Program-made: the position numbers and the translations under genes
Shown: positions 33,069 through 41,810 of the stretch, piece by piece
Position numbering within the stretch: the stretch's first letter is position 1
How the letters are laid out: each line of letters begins with the position of its first letter
Notes under the pieces: generated by a model
Seen by the model: the letters and a program-made list of their open reading frames with translations, nothing else
The model's database searches: none
What the model was told of the DNA's origin: nothing
From: Afipia carboxidovorans OM5
Lineage (GTDB): Bacteria > Pseudomonadota > Alphaproteobacteria > Rhizobiales > Xanthobacteraceae
Length of the DNA stretch: 64,000 bases
Direction: 5' to 3'
NCBI RefSeq assembly: GCF_000218565.1
Contig: NC_015685.1
Location: 1 to 64,000 of the forward strand

Positions 33069-36000
33069 TCACGATACGTTCTCCGCACGATGCAGGTCGA
33101 GCGTTGGCGTCAAACCGCGATGCCCGCCGCTTTTCCCTTCGCCGTCCCACGGCGAGGCGGGCAACCCGAACCCCTTGACGACCGCAAAGATGGCGGGAAT
33201 GACCACCAGGGTCAGCACGGTCGACGAAACCATGCCGCCGATCATCGGTACGGCAATTCGCTGCATGACCTCCGAGCCGGTCCCCGTGCTCCAGAGAATC
33301 GGCACCAGGCCTGCCATGATTGCGACGACGGTCATCATCTTGGGCCGCACCCGGTCCACCGCGCCGAGCATGATCGCGTCGTAAAGATCGGCGCGCGTGA
33401 ATGGTTCCCCAGTGGCCGCGCCTTCCGCCTTCAATTCGGCCATGGCCTGTTCGAGGTAGATCAGCATGACGACGCCGGTCTCGGCCGCGACGCCGGCCAG
33501 CGCGATGAAGCCGACGGCGACCGCGACCGACATGTTGAATCCCAGCCACCACATCAACCAGATGCCGCCGACCAGCGAGAACGGCAACGACAGCATCACG
33601 ATCAGGGTTTCGGTCAGCTTTCGGAAATTCAGGTAAAGCAGCAGAAAGATGATCAGCAACGTCACCGGCACGACGATCTTGAGCCGCGCTTCGGCGCGTT
33701 GCAGGTACTCGAACTGTCCGCTCCAAGACACGTAATATCCCGGCGGGAACTTGACTTTTTCCGCGACCGCCTGCTGCGCCTCGGCGACGTAGCCGCCCAG
33801 ATCGCGACCGGTAATGTCGACGTAGATATAAACTGCGAGTTGGCCGTTCTCGGTACGGATCGACGTGGCGCCGCGGGTCAATTTCACGTTGGCGACCTGG
33901 CCGAGCGGGACGCTCCCGCCCGACGCCAGCGGCACCTGGACATCGGTGCTGATCGTCTGCGGGTTGGAGCGCAACGCGCGGGGGTACCGGATATTGACGG
34001 AATAACGTTCCCGGCCTTCGACCGTCGTGGTAACGGTTTCGCCGCCGAGTGCCGTCGAGATCACGTCCTGGACATCGCTGATCGTCAATCCATAGCGTCC
34101 AAGCGCTATCCGATCAGGGATGATCTCCAAATAGTATCCGCCGATCACGCGCTCGGCGTAAGCGCTCGAGGTACCGGGCACCGATCTGACCACCCCTTCG
34201 ACTTCGCGGGCAATCTTCTCCATTTCCGCAAGATCCTTGCCGAAAATCTTGATCCCGACGGGCGTGCGGATGCCGGTCGACAGCATGTCGATGCGGGCGC
34301 GGATCGGCATCGTCCAGGCGTTCGAGACCCCCGGAAACTGCAGCGCCTTGTCCATCTCGGCCTTGAGGCTGTCGATCGTGACGCCGGGCCGCCATTCCGA
34401 CTTCGGTTTTAGATTGATGATGGTCTCGAACATTTCGGTTGGCGCCGGATCGGTGGCGGTCGAGGCACGGCCCGCTTTGCCATAGACCGATGCAACTTCG
34501 GGAAACGACTTGATGATGCGATCCTGGGTCTGCAACAGCTCAGCAGCCTTGGTGATGGACAGCCCGGGCAGCGTCGTCGGCATGTACATCAAGGTGCCTT
34601 CATTGAGGTTCGGCATGAACTCGCTGCCGAGTTGGCGGGCGGGCCAGACCGTGATCGCAAGCGCAACCAGCGCAAGCATGATCGTCAATGTCTTGGCGTT
34701 GAGAACCCACCGGATTACCGGTCGATACACCCAGATCAGGAACCGATTCACCGGATTCTTGTGCTCCGGGATGATCCGTCCGCGGACGAAGACGACCATC
34801 AAGGCAGGCACCAATGTGATCGAGAGCAGGGCGGCCGCGGCCATCGAAAATGTCTTGGTGTAGGCCAGCGGCCCGAACATGCGTCCTTCCTGCGCCTCCA
34901 GGGTAAAGATCGGCAGGAACGAGACGGTGATCACCAGCAAACTGAAGAACAGCGCTGGCCCGACCTCGCTCGCCGCATCAATGAGGATTTGAGTCCGCGG
35001 CGTTCCCGGCTCCGCGCGCTCCAGGTGCTTGTGCGCATTTTCGATCATAACGATCGCCGCGTCGATCATGGCGCCGACCGCGATGGCGATGCCGCCGAGG
35101 CTCATAATGTTGGCGCCGAGCCCCATGAATTTCATGGCGGCGAAGGCCATCAGAATACCAACGGGAAGCATCAGGATGGCGACGAGGGCGCTGCGCAGGT
35201 GAAGCAGGAAGACAAAGCAAACCAACGCAACGATGATGCTCTCTTCAAGCAGGGTCCCCTTGAGCGTCTCAATGGCCGCCTTGATCAGTTCGGAGCGATC
35301 ATAAACCGTGACGATCTCGACACCTTTGGGTAGACTCGATGCGATCTCGGAAAGACGCGCCTTGACGTTGTCGATGACGGTGAGGGCGTTGGCGCCAAAT
35401 CGCTGCAGCGCAATGCCGCTGACGACCTCGCCGTCGCCGTTGAGTTCGGTGATTCCGCGCCGCTCGTCCGGTCCGAGTTCGACGCGCGCGACGTCCCGCA
35501 ATCGAAGCGGAGCCCCCGCGTCGGTCTTCAATACGATGTTCTCGATGTCCTCGATGCCCCTGAGATAGCCGCGGCCGCGGACGACGAATTCAAACTCGGA
35601 CAGCTCCACGGTGCGCCCGCCGACATCCATGTTGCTGGCCCGGACGGCGCTGCGAAGCTTGTCCAGGGAAATGCCCTGGGCGCGCAATTTCTGCGGATCG
35701 ACGACGATGTTGTATTGCTTGACGAAGCCGCCGACGCTGGCCACTTCCGCGACGCCTTCGGCTTTGGAGATGCCGTACCGAACGATCCAGTCCTGGACCG
35801 ACCGTAGTTCGGCGAGGGTCATGTTCTTGGCCACGACGGCGTATTGGTAGACCCATCCGACGCCCGTTGCGTCGGGCCCAAGGGTTGGGGCCACGCCCGT
35901 GGGGAGCCGGCGCGCTGCCGTGTTGAGATATTCCAGCACGCGCGAGCGTGCCCAGTAGGGATCGGTGCCGTCCTCGAAGATGACGTAGACGAAGGATACG

Positions 36001-36266
36001 CCGAAGAACGAGAAGCCGCGCACCACCTTCGATTTCGGAACCGTCAGCATCGCCGTAGTCAACGGATAGGTCACTTGATCCTCGACGACCTGCGGCGCTT
36101 GCCCCGGATATTCGGTGTAGACGATGACCTGCACGTCGGAGAGATCAGGGATGGCGTCGAGCGGCAGGGTGCGCAATGCATAAATGCCCGCCGTCACCGC
36201 GAATACCGTTCCGATTAGGACGAGCATAAGATTCCGCGCCGACCATGCGATCAGGCGGGCGATCAT
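33069..36266 (-). CDS. cusA: CusA heavy-metal RND efflux pump
   Basis: This 1065-residue HME-RND transporter exports Cu(I)/Ag(I) from the periplasm through a CusBAC-type complex. The length and twelve-helix layout are typical, and the start (ARNLMLVLIGTVFAVTAGIY, then LPLDAIPDLSDVQVIV) is diagnostic. Periplasmic Met positions of the copper site are retained in FMPNLNEGTLMYMP and RIDMLSTGI. It overlaps cusB by four bases. No cusC is adjacent; the TolC-family gene at 16652 is a candidate partner. Confidence 0.94.
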   Translation of the reverse strand: MIARLIAWSARNLMLVLIGTVFAVTAGIYALRTLPLDAIPDLSDVQVIVYTEYPGQAPQVVEDQVTYPLTTAMLTVPKSKVVRGFSFFGVSFVYVIFEDGTDPYWARSRVLEYLNTAARRLPTGVAPTLGPDATGVGWVYQYAVVAKNMTLAELRSVQDWIVRYGISKAEGVAEVASVGGFVKQYNIVVDPQKLRAQGISLDKLRSAVRASNMDVGGRTVELSEFEFVVRGRGYLRGIEDIENIVLKTDAGAPLRLRDVARVELGPDERRGITELNGDGEVVSGIALQRFGANALTVIDNVKARLSEIASSLPKGVEIVTVYDRSELIKAAIETLKGTLLEESIIVALVCFVFLLHLRSALVAILMLPVGILMAFAAMKFMGLGANIMSLGGIAIAVGAMIDAAIVMIENAHKHLERAEPGTPRTQILIDAASEVGPALFFSLLVITVSFLPIFTLEAQEGRMFGPLAYTKTFSMAAAALLSITLVPALMVVFVRGRIIPEHKNPVNRFLIWVYRPVIRWVLNAKTLTIMLALVALAITVWPARQLGSEFMPNLNEGTLMYMPTTLPGLSITKAAELLQTQDRIIKSFPEVASVYGKAGRASTATDPAPTEMFETIINLKPKSEWRPGVTIDSLKAEMDKALQFPGVSNAWTMPIRARIDMLSTGIRTPVGIKIFGKDLAEMEKIAREVEGVVRSVPGTSSAYAERVIGGYYLEIIPDRIALGRYGLTISDVQDVISTALGGETVTTTVEGRERYSVNIRYPRALRSNPQTISTDVQVPLASGGSVPLGQVANVKLTRGATSIRTENGQLAVYIYVDITGRDLGGYVAEAQQAVAEKVKFPPGYYVSWSGQFEYLQRAEARLKIVVPVTLLIIFLLLYLNFRKLTETLIVMLSLPFSLVGGIWLMWWLGFNMSVAVAVGFIALAGVAAETGVVMLIYLEQAMAELKAEGAATGEPFTRADLYDAIMLGAVDRVRPKMMTVVAIMAGLVPILWSTGTGSEVMQRIAVPMIGGMVSSTVLTLVVIPAIFAVVKGFGLPASPWDGEGKSGGHRGLTPTLDLHRAENVS

Positions 36267-37780
36267 TTCGCTGTCTCCCCACCTGTGAACGCCTGTAGAG
36301 CCGATTTCAGGTTGCTTTCGGCATCGATCAGGAAGTTGGCGGCAACGACGACGCGATCGCCTTCGCCGACGCCCTCGCGGATTTCAGTATAATCCTCCCC
36401 GCGCGTGCCGACCTTGACTTCACGCGGCTCGAAACGGCCTTCGCCCTTGTCGATGAAAACGATCTGTCGCGCCCCGGTATCGATCACCGCGCCGTTAGGT
36501 ACCGCGACCACGGGCTTTTCCGCGCCCGACGCGATTTCGACGTTGGCGAACATGTCGGGAAGAAGTGCGCCGTCCGGATTGGGAAGTTCGATACGCACCT
36601 TGGTGGTACGCGTTTCGGTGTTGACCTGGGGATAGATCAAGGCGACGGATCCCTTGAACTCCCGACCCGAGAGGCTCCGGACCTTAATCGTCGCAGCAGC
36701 TCCGATCTTCACCGCGTCGATATCCTGTTCGGCGACGTCGGCGATCACCCAGATCACGGAGGTGTCGGCCAACCGAAACAACACGTCGCCCGGCATCGCC
36801 CGCATGCCCTCGATCGCCGTTCGCTCCAGAATCACGCCGTCGCGGGGGGCCGTCCAGGTTATGGTTAGTGGCACCGTTTTGGTGCGATCGATCTCGGCGA
36901 TCACGTCGGCGGGCACCGCCAGGTTTTCAAGCCGCCGCCGCGCGCCCTCAATGAGTAGTTTGCGCCCGGCAAGGTTGGCCGTTCCACCGCCGTCGCCGAT
37001 GATGGACAGATACTGGGCACCTGCCGCTGCCACGTCCGGCGAATAAAGCCTCAGCAATGGCTGCCCCTTAGTGACGTGATCCCCTGTCGTGACGTTCTCG
37101 ACGCTTTCGATGAACGATTGCGCCCGCAACGAGATGACAGCCACACGCCGTTCGTCGAGCTTGACCGTTCCGGGCGCGCGAATGGGTCGCGTCACGGTGC
37201 GAAGCGTGGCTGGCGCGGAGCGCACGCCGGTGCGCTGCAATTTGCCGGGGGAAATCTGGATCGTGGATGCATCGTCGTTGCCTTCGTAGACGGCGATATA
37301 GTCCATCCCCATCGAGTCCTTCTTCGGGACGGGAGAGGTGTCGGGAAGGCCCATCGGGTTACGATAGAAGAGAATACGTTTGGTTCCGGGATCTGCATGC
37401 GTCGGCGCAGCCGCTTTCGCAGGATCGTCGAAGCTCAGGTCTTCGCTCGCGTGTACAGCGACATACGCACGCCCTTCGGGCGTCGTCTTTGGGTCCGCTG
37501 AGTAACGCGGTTTGCCATCGGGATCGCGGTAATAAATCACCGGACCGGTGGCTGTGGACTCGACTGGCTGGACACCGAGGGCCGCTGCGAAACGGAGTGG
37601 CACCCAATCGGGCAGCGCCTGACTGGTGTGGCCGAGCCGATAGCCGATTCCCAGTGTCGCCGCGAGCGCGCTTGTCAGAAGCGCAATGAGCACGATCCGT
37701 TTCACGGTTGTTCTCTTGGCCGGGGCGCGCCGTTTCGCATAGCTATCGTCGAACGGGCGGTCATCTGTCAACTTGTCCAT
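36263..37780 (-). CDS. cusB: CusB membrane-fusion protein
   Basis: This 505-residue periplasmic adaptor has one N-terminal helix (near 28-48). Two tandem heavy-metal-binding segments follow (VIYYRDPDGKPRY near 85, then ILFYRNPMGLPDTSP near 140, with KKDSMGMDY). The adaptor core comes after (lipoyl/barrel-sandwich LRAQSFIESVENVTTGDHV and GQPLLRLYSPDV). The first segment has lost the Met of YRNPMG. ATG 37780 is chosen; it overlaps by one base (TGATG) the stop of a 68-codon upstream frame. An ECF-type promoter lies about 300 bp upstream. Confidence 0.9.
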   Translation of the reverse strand: MDKLTDDRPFDDSYAKRRAPAKRTTVKRIVLIALLTSALAATLGIGYRLGHTSQALPDWVPLRFAAALGVQPVESTATGPVIYYRDPDGKPRYSADPKTTPEGRAYVAVHASEDLSFDDPAKAAAPTHADPGTKRILFYRNPMGLPDTSPVPKKDSMGMDYIAVYEGNDDASTIQISPGKLQRTGVRSAPATLRTVTRPIRAPGTVKLDERRVAVISLRAQSFIESVENVTTGDHVTKGQPLLRLYSPDVAAAGAQYLSIIGDGGGTANLAGRKLLIEGARRRLENLAVPADVIAEIDRTKTVPLTITWTAPRDGVILERTAIEGMRAMPGDVLFRLADTSVIWVIADVAEQDIDAVKIGAAATIKVRSLSGREFKGSVALIYPQVNTETRTTKVRIELPNPDGALLPDMFANVEIASGAEKPVVAVPNGAVIDTGARQIVFIDKGEGRFEPREVKVGTRGEDYTEIREGVGEGDRVVVAANFLIDAESNLKSALQAFTGGETAK

Positions 37781-38297
37781 CAGCAATTTGCCCCTTGCGT
37801 TACCGTAACGAAAGAACGCAATTGAAACTGGGCGCTGCTTTTTGGCAGAAACGACGTGGATCCGAAAAGCGATTGCAAACTACCTCCGGCCTCCGGCGGA
37901 GCGAGTAACGGCAGCCGTTCTAAGCGCATGTTAAGATGAGAGGAACCTACCGTAGAGGTGTGATCCCTTATGGTCGCCGTTTGCATGGTCACCCAATTGA
38001 TCCTCAGTTCGCGACAAAGACGTTGTCCCGGCGTGCGCCCGCCCGCCGGGTGAAGACCGGATTTGCAAGCGGAACCCCCGGTTAATTCGCACAAGACGCT
38101 CGACCGGTTACAAGCTCACGCCGACGTGAAAGGTCCACTTAGTGAGCGCTCGGTGCCGCGAAAAACAGTGGGGTGCCGCAGCGCTTTCGGCCAAGCCGAG
38201 TACATGCAGTTTACGACCCGGAAGCGGTCGAGTTCCTGGACCGCCTTCCGAATGAGCGAAGTCTGCCGGTTCGCGTTATGACCGCGCCGTGGCCGTT
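37781..38297. other. long cus leader region
   Basis: About 520 bp separate cusB from the next gene. The region holds the ECF-type promoter P1 (38084-38112) and its upstream dyad. A 68-codon minus-strand frame (37986-37780) ends in a TGATG overlap with cusB. The frame has no family motif, so it may be a coupling leader or chance. Confidence 0.4.
38084..38112 (-). promoter_or_regulatory. ECF-sigma promoter P1, upstream of cusBA
   Basis: On the minus strand TGTAACC, exactly 16 bp, CGAATT. A TCAC-N6-GTGA dyad (38116-38129) lies three bases upstream of the -35. It points toward cusB. Confidence 0.75.
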
Positions 38298-38579
38298 TCA
38301 CCCGCGCCGGTCTTGCTGCTTCGGCGAGTCTTGCTTGTCATGGTGATCGTTGCTGGCCTTCATCATCTGATTGCAGCTTTCCATCATCTGCTGCATTTGG
38401 CTGATCATGTTCTTCATACCCATCATTCCCTGCATGCCTTGTGAGCCGTTGCCCATCATGGGTTGATTAGTTTCCGCCGGCGTCTTCGTCGCAGCCGGCG
38501 CGTCTTCCGCTCGGACCGCTGATGCAAGCGCAAGGAAACCGACGACCAATGCGAGTGAGGTGAGCGTTGTCTTTTTCAT
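38298..38579 (-). CDS. Met-rich exported small protein
   Basis: Function not assigned. This 93-residue protein has a signal peptide (ending near VRA) and a methionine-rich body (MMGNGSQGMQGMMGMKNM, then QMQQMMESCNQMM) with one Cys and HH near the end. Met clusters of this kind bind Cu(I) in the periplasm. It follows the DUF2933-like gene by 33 bp and is likely in its P2-driven operon. It could be a copper buffer or chaperone. Confidence 0.7.
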   Translation of the reverse strand: MKKTTLTSLALVVGFLALASAVRAEDAPAATKTPAETNQPMMGNGSQGMQGMMGMKNMISQMQQMMESCNQMMKASNDHHDKQDSPKQQDRRG

Positions 38580-38612
38580 TTCTGGTGCCTTTCTGAAGGG
38601 ATGACTTTTGTG

Positions 38613-38909
38613 TCAGGGGTTTCGATCTTCCATGCGGGCTCTCGCGAAGTGTTTCGGTGCCTCGCTGCGATCGCATCCGGCGCTATTCTCGCGAGAACAT
38701 AAGTGAAGCGCGCACATCGCCAGACAGGGGAGAGCAGGTAGCAGAAGCGGCAAAGCGCCTGATGCGGTGAGCCACTTCCAGTTGAGCGCGGCTCCAGCGA
38801 ATAACGTCAACGCAGCCAACATCAGCCATAACGTGCGGCCACGAACCCGTGTGCCGGTCGCCCAGCGTCGCACGTCTTGCCGACCGGAAACGGGCGTCAA
38901 CAGAGCCAT
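38613..38909 (-). CDS. small membrane protein, DUF2933-like
   Basis: This 98-residue protein has two hydrophobic segments and a Cys-rich end of the second (LPLLLPALPCLAMCALHLC). That resembles the DUF2933 protein at 44207 (LLPLLFLLPCAIMMFMCM). ATG 38909 follows GGGGAGAAG and is preferred over 38969. ECF-type promoter P2 lies about 90 bp upstream. It is probably a small inner-membrane metal-stress protein. Confidence 0.6.
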   Translation of the reverse strand: MALLTPVSGRQDVRRWATGTRVRGRTLWLMLAALTLFAGAALNWKWLTASGALPLLLPALPCLAMCALHLCSRENSAGCDRSEAPKHFARARMEDRNP

Positions 38910-38996
38910 TGTTGTCTTCTCCCCGGTCCGCTCATAAATCCTGCCAACCCCTGATATCGTGTCGCTCACTCCAAGGTGTGGTGAGTGACATCAGTT

Positions 38997-39025
38997 AGTT
39001 CGCAAAACAGGCGCGTTCGGTTACA
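38997..39025 (-). promoter_or_regulatory. ECF-sigma promoter P2
   Basis: Minus strand TGTAACC, 16 bp, CGAACT, with a 7-bp-arm dyad CTCACGA/TCGTGAG (39028-39043) just upstream of the -35. It drives the DUF2933-like and Met-rich genes at 38.3-38.9 kb. Confidence 0.78.
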
Positions 39026-39142
39026 AGCTCACGATCTCGTGAGACTTGAGCGGATCGGGTGTCAAAGCAGACTCTGGAAAGACTGCAGGAGCGGTCGTCT
39101 TGGCCGAGACGGCTCGGGGGATTGCAGAAAAGCGTTCCGCGC

Positions 39143-39784
39143 CTACCAGCGCAGCAGTCGGGGTCCAAGCGCGGCGCCGGCGATTGTACATAAAACGATC
39201 GTTCCACCGTACCAGAGCGCAACAAAAGGAAGCAGGTCATCCATGCAATGCAAAGCGTAGGCCGTCGCGCTTACGCCGCCCGCGACGAGACCCGCCAGCG
39301 CGCCGGTGCGCAGTAAGTCCGTGGGCGCAGCGAGGCGGACTGCCCACATGATCGCAACGAACGGCAAGATGGCGACCGTTGGAATGGCAATCAGACACTC
39401 GAGCCAATAACTGCCAAACACCATGGTCTCCCAATGCGACCGCGGTGCCGCGGCCAGGTTGATTGCAGCAACAACCATCGCTGCAAGAAACGGCAGGACC
39501 GTGAGGGCAAACCGCGCCCGAAACTCGCCACCAGGCCGGATGTATTTGACAAGATAATGTGAGGCCAGGATCACGACCGACAAGCTGAAGGCGAGTTTCG
39601 CGAACACGAAATTCTGGGCGTGTATCTCATTAAGGTCGGTACGAACGCCAAGAACAAAAACGACCGCTAACAGGGATACCGCGGCCCCAACCAAAATGGC
39701 AATCCGGACGTTCCGGACAACCTCCCGTGTGTCGACCGGATCAACCTGCGAGCTAAGCATGGAAATCAATTCGTTGGTCTTCAC
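39143..39784 (-). CDS. DUF1109/NrsF-type membrane anti-sigma factor
   Basis: This 213-residue protein has six membrane helices and the NrsF pattern, including two conserved cysteines: C130 (WLECLIAIP) and C180 (ALHCMDDLLPFVALWYGG). In SigF/NrsF systems these Cys residues sense metals or oxidants and release the sigma factor. It overlaps the sigma gene by four bases (ATGA). It is expected to hold the sigma factor at the inner membrane. Confidence 0.88.
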   Translation of the reverse strand: MKTNELISMLSSQVDPVDTREVVRNVRIAILVGAAVSLLAVVFVLGVRTDLNEIHAQNFVFAKLAFSLSVVILASHYLVKYIRPGGEFRARFALTVLPFLAAMVVAAINLAAAPRSHWETMVFGSYWLECLIAIPTVAILPFVAIMWAVRLAAPTDLLRTGALAGLVAGGVSATAYALHCMDDLLPFVALWYGGTIVLCTIAGAALGPRLLRW

Positions 39785-40335
39785 GCTTTTGTCTCCCGTG
39801 CAATCGAAGCGGCGAGGATTTTAAGCCCGCGGTGCACATTAACTTTGACGGCGGATTTCGATATTCCGCAACGATCAGCTGCTTCGGCTACGCTTAAGCC
39901 GTCGAGCTTCACGTATTGGACCGAAAGTCGCATTCTTTCCGGAAGCCTTTCAAGGAGCCTGGTAAGATCGAACTGGCTTTCGGTGGCGACGCTGTCGTCA
40001 GATGCCAAAATATTTTCGGCGTTTTCCAGAGGGACGCTCGCCGTCGACGCCCGGGTGCGCCGCAAATGATCGATAAGCTTGTAGCGTGCAATGGCATACA
40101 GCCACGGCGTTAGCGGCTGCTCAGGGTCGTAGGTATGACGCTGCGTGTGGATGACAATTAAGGCCTCCTGCATGAGATCCTCAGCTTCTTCGGCCGTGCG
40201 TCCGGCTCGTACGAGCTTGCTCTTGTAATAGCTTCGCAAGTATCCGCTCAACACCGTCAGCAACGATCGATGTGCGATAGAATCTCCCAGGAGACTGGCC
40301 GCCATCAGTTCCTTGAGGTCAGACTCCTTTGTCAT
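39781..40335 (-). CDS. ECF sigma factor (SigF/ECF16-like)
   Basis: This 184-residue ECF sigma factor has region 2 (AEEAEDLMQEALIVIHTQRHTYD, described as the core-binding helix and -10 reader) and region 4 (LPERMRLSVQYVKLDGLSVA, then AADRCGISKSAVKVNVHRG). The NrsF-type partner places it in the SigF group. ATG 40335 has GAGGGAGAG upstream. Its own promoter P3 lies just upstream, predicting a leader of only about 8 nt and positive autoregulation. Six matching promoters in the window define its likely local regulon. Confidence 0.9.
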   Translation of the reverse strand: MTKESDLKELMAASLLGDSIAHRSLLTVLSGYLRSYYKSKLVRAGRTAEEAEDLMQEALIVIHTQRHTYDPEQPLTPWLYAIARYKLIDHLRRTRASTASVPLENAENILASDDSVATESQFDLTRLLERLPERMRLSVQYVKLDGLSVAEAADRCGISKSAVKVNVHRGLKILAASIARETKA

Positions 40336-40348
40336 CTCTCCCTCTTTG

Positions 40349-40377
40349 GATTCGTATGAGAGAGCCACGGGGTTACA
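40349..40377 (-). promoter_or_regulatory. ECF-sigma promoter P3, autoregulatory
   Basis: Minus strand TGTAACC, 16 bp, CGAATC, with TCAC-N6-GTGA at 40381-40394. It is immediately upstream of the sigma gene. Confidence 0.78.
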
Positions 40378-40781
40378 CGCTCACGAGATCGTGAACCGCA
40401 TGCATTGGATGAGGGACAGCGCCGCTGGCTTGTCCCTCGATCATCGTCATTCGCGGGATGCTGGCCAAGTCGGGACAATTGGAGATCCCTCCACCGATCA
40501 TGCCGTTCCGAATTTCGCAAATTCAGCCGAGAATATGGCTCGTGTTTAACTGCGCATTGAATGCATCTAAAACCGTCTCTCTCCAACCAGAAGGATTCCA
40601 ACGCGCTACAATCGGGCTGCGAGGGGTTGAAACACTTCCGTCCTGCATCCGTAGGGCAAATCTCGTAACTATCCAGAGGCATGGGTTGTGGTCCTGAGTT
40701 AAGGCCAATCAGACGCGACGCCTCGGCGTGTGGCGTTTGCCACGGGAAGCCAACGACGTGCTCGCGTAGGAGCGCTTTAGA
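40378..40781. other. intergenic region upstream of the sigma operon
   Basis: About 400 bp without a supported gene. Apart from the dyad next to P3 I see nothing; the short frames have no coding character. Confidence 0.35.
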
Positions 40782-41120
40782 TCAGGACTGGTATTTCGGA
40801 GGAAATGGGTCCGGCGCGGACCAATAATCGTCAATCCCCAAAACAAAACGGGGATATTCAATCGCGAAGGGGACGAACTGCAAATCAATAGACGAAATTG
40901 GTAGCACGGCCTGCGTCGTGGCGCATGATAACTGGCAGACAGATGCTGCCTTGTTCGTCGGGGCACAATCGTCACAGCAATTGTGCGTCGGCGACGGCCA
41001 TACCGAGGCTATCGATTGAGCGACCGCGGATGGTACTCCCGGACCATGTATTGCAATGGTCAAAACAACGGCTGCCGCCAGCAGCCGCCTGACCCATTGA
41101 GAGGTGCATTTTCTGATCAC
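40782..41120 (-). CDS. Cys-rich exported protein, unknown function
   Basis: Not recognised. This 112-residue protein has a signal peptide (WVRRLLAAAVVLTIAIHGPG, cut near AVA) and a Cys cluster (HNCCDDCAPTNKAASVCQLSC) that resembles metal-binding loops. The tail (YWSAPDPFPPKYQS) is soluble. It is adjacent to the sigma operon and probably belongs to the metal response. It has a layout similar to the His/Cys-rich protein at 15787 (leader, metal-binding loop, Cys pairs). Confidence 0.55.
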   Translation of the reverse strand: MIRKCTSQWVRRLLAAAVVLTIAIHGPGVPSAVAQSIASVWPSPTHNCCDDCAPTNKAASVCQLSCATTQAVLPISSIDLQFVPFAIEYPRFVLGIDDYWSAPDPFPPKYQS

Positions 41121-41256
41121 GATAGCCGCACGGTATCGTTTTCTTACCGCTTTGCAATAAGGCTACCGATGTGCAGCACAAATGACCAGCCCACACAGGG
41201 GTCAGCTGCGGGACGGCCCGGCGGGAGAGTCCAACAGCACTCACATCGCCGTGATT

Positions 41257-41285
41257 TGTAACCAACAGGGCCTCCTTTCCGAACT
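41257..41285 (+). promoter_or_regulatory. ECF-sigma promoter P4
   Basis: Plus strand TGTAACC, 16 bp, CGAACT, with TCAC-N6-GTGA at 41241-41254. It points at the small secreted peptide gene 56 bp downstream. Confidence 0.78.
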
Positions 41286-41341
41286 CATTTCTGTGTGCGG
41301 TCCATTCAGGATCGGACCACCGAGATATCCGGGAGGTAAAA

Positions 41342-41575
41342 ATGCGCAAATCGAGCTTGGTTGCAGTACTATCGTTGGTGCTGGTCGCGTCCGCATCGCC
41401 AAGCTTTGCGCGCGTGACCGGGACGGAGACCCGTCCGGGTCCCCACAAAACCATGACCGCGGAGCGAATGGCACCTGCGGTGCCCCGCACCGATCGGGCC
41501 GTTGCTCCACGTCCGCGCCCGAAAACTTGCAACTATCGCGGAGGACCCAAAACGGGCATCTGGTCGTGCGAATAA
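41342..41575 (+). CDS. small secreted two-Cys peptide of the ECF regulon
   Basis: Function unknown. This 77-residue precursor has a signal peptide (SSLVAVLSLVLVASASPSFA). The mature part of about 54 residues is basic and Pro-rich and ends in KTCNYRGGPKTGIWSCE, with a Cys pair 13 residues apart. GGGAGGTAAAA precedes ATG 41342. It has its own ECF-type promoter and is monocistronic. Secreted small Cys peptides under SigF-type control can be copper buffers in other bacteria, but no family match is claimed here. Confidence 0.62.
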   Translation: MRKSSLVAVLSLVLVASASPSFARVTGTETRPGPHKTMTAERMAPAVPRTDRAVAPRPRPKTCNYRGGPKTGIWSCE

Positions 41576-41810
41576 TCTTGCAGGACTCACAGGGCAACGC
41601 CACTCGCAGCACGAGCAGGCTGCCTGACTGTTCCGGGAGCAGCGATCGATCGGTCCGATCCCAGACGAAGAGACCCGCGCCCTTCTTTGAGAATGTGCGA
41701 CACTGCCGCGCGGGGGATCAAACCAATGCGATGGGGTCATCGCACTCGGGTCTTAACGATCGAGAGCCCGATCCAACATCCGCTCTTTCGCGCAACGCCT
41801 CGGGCCGCAA

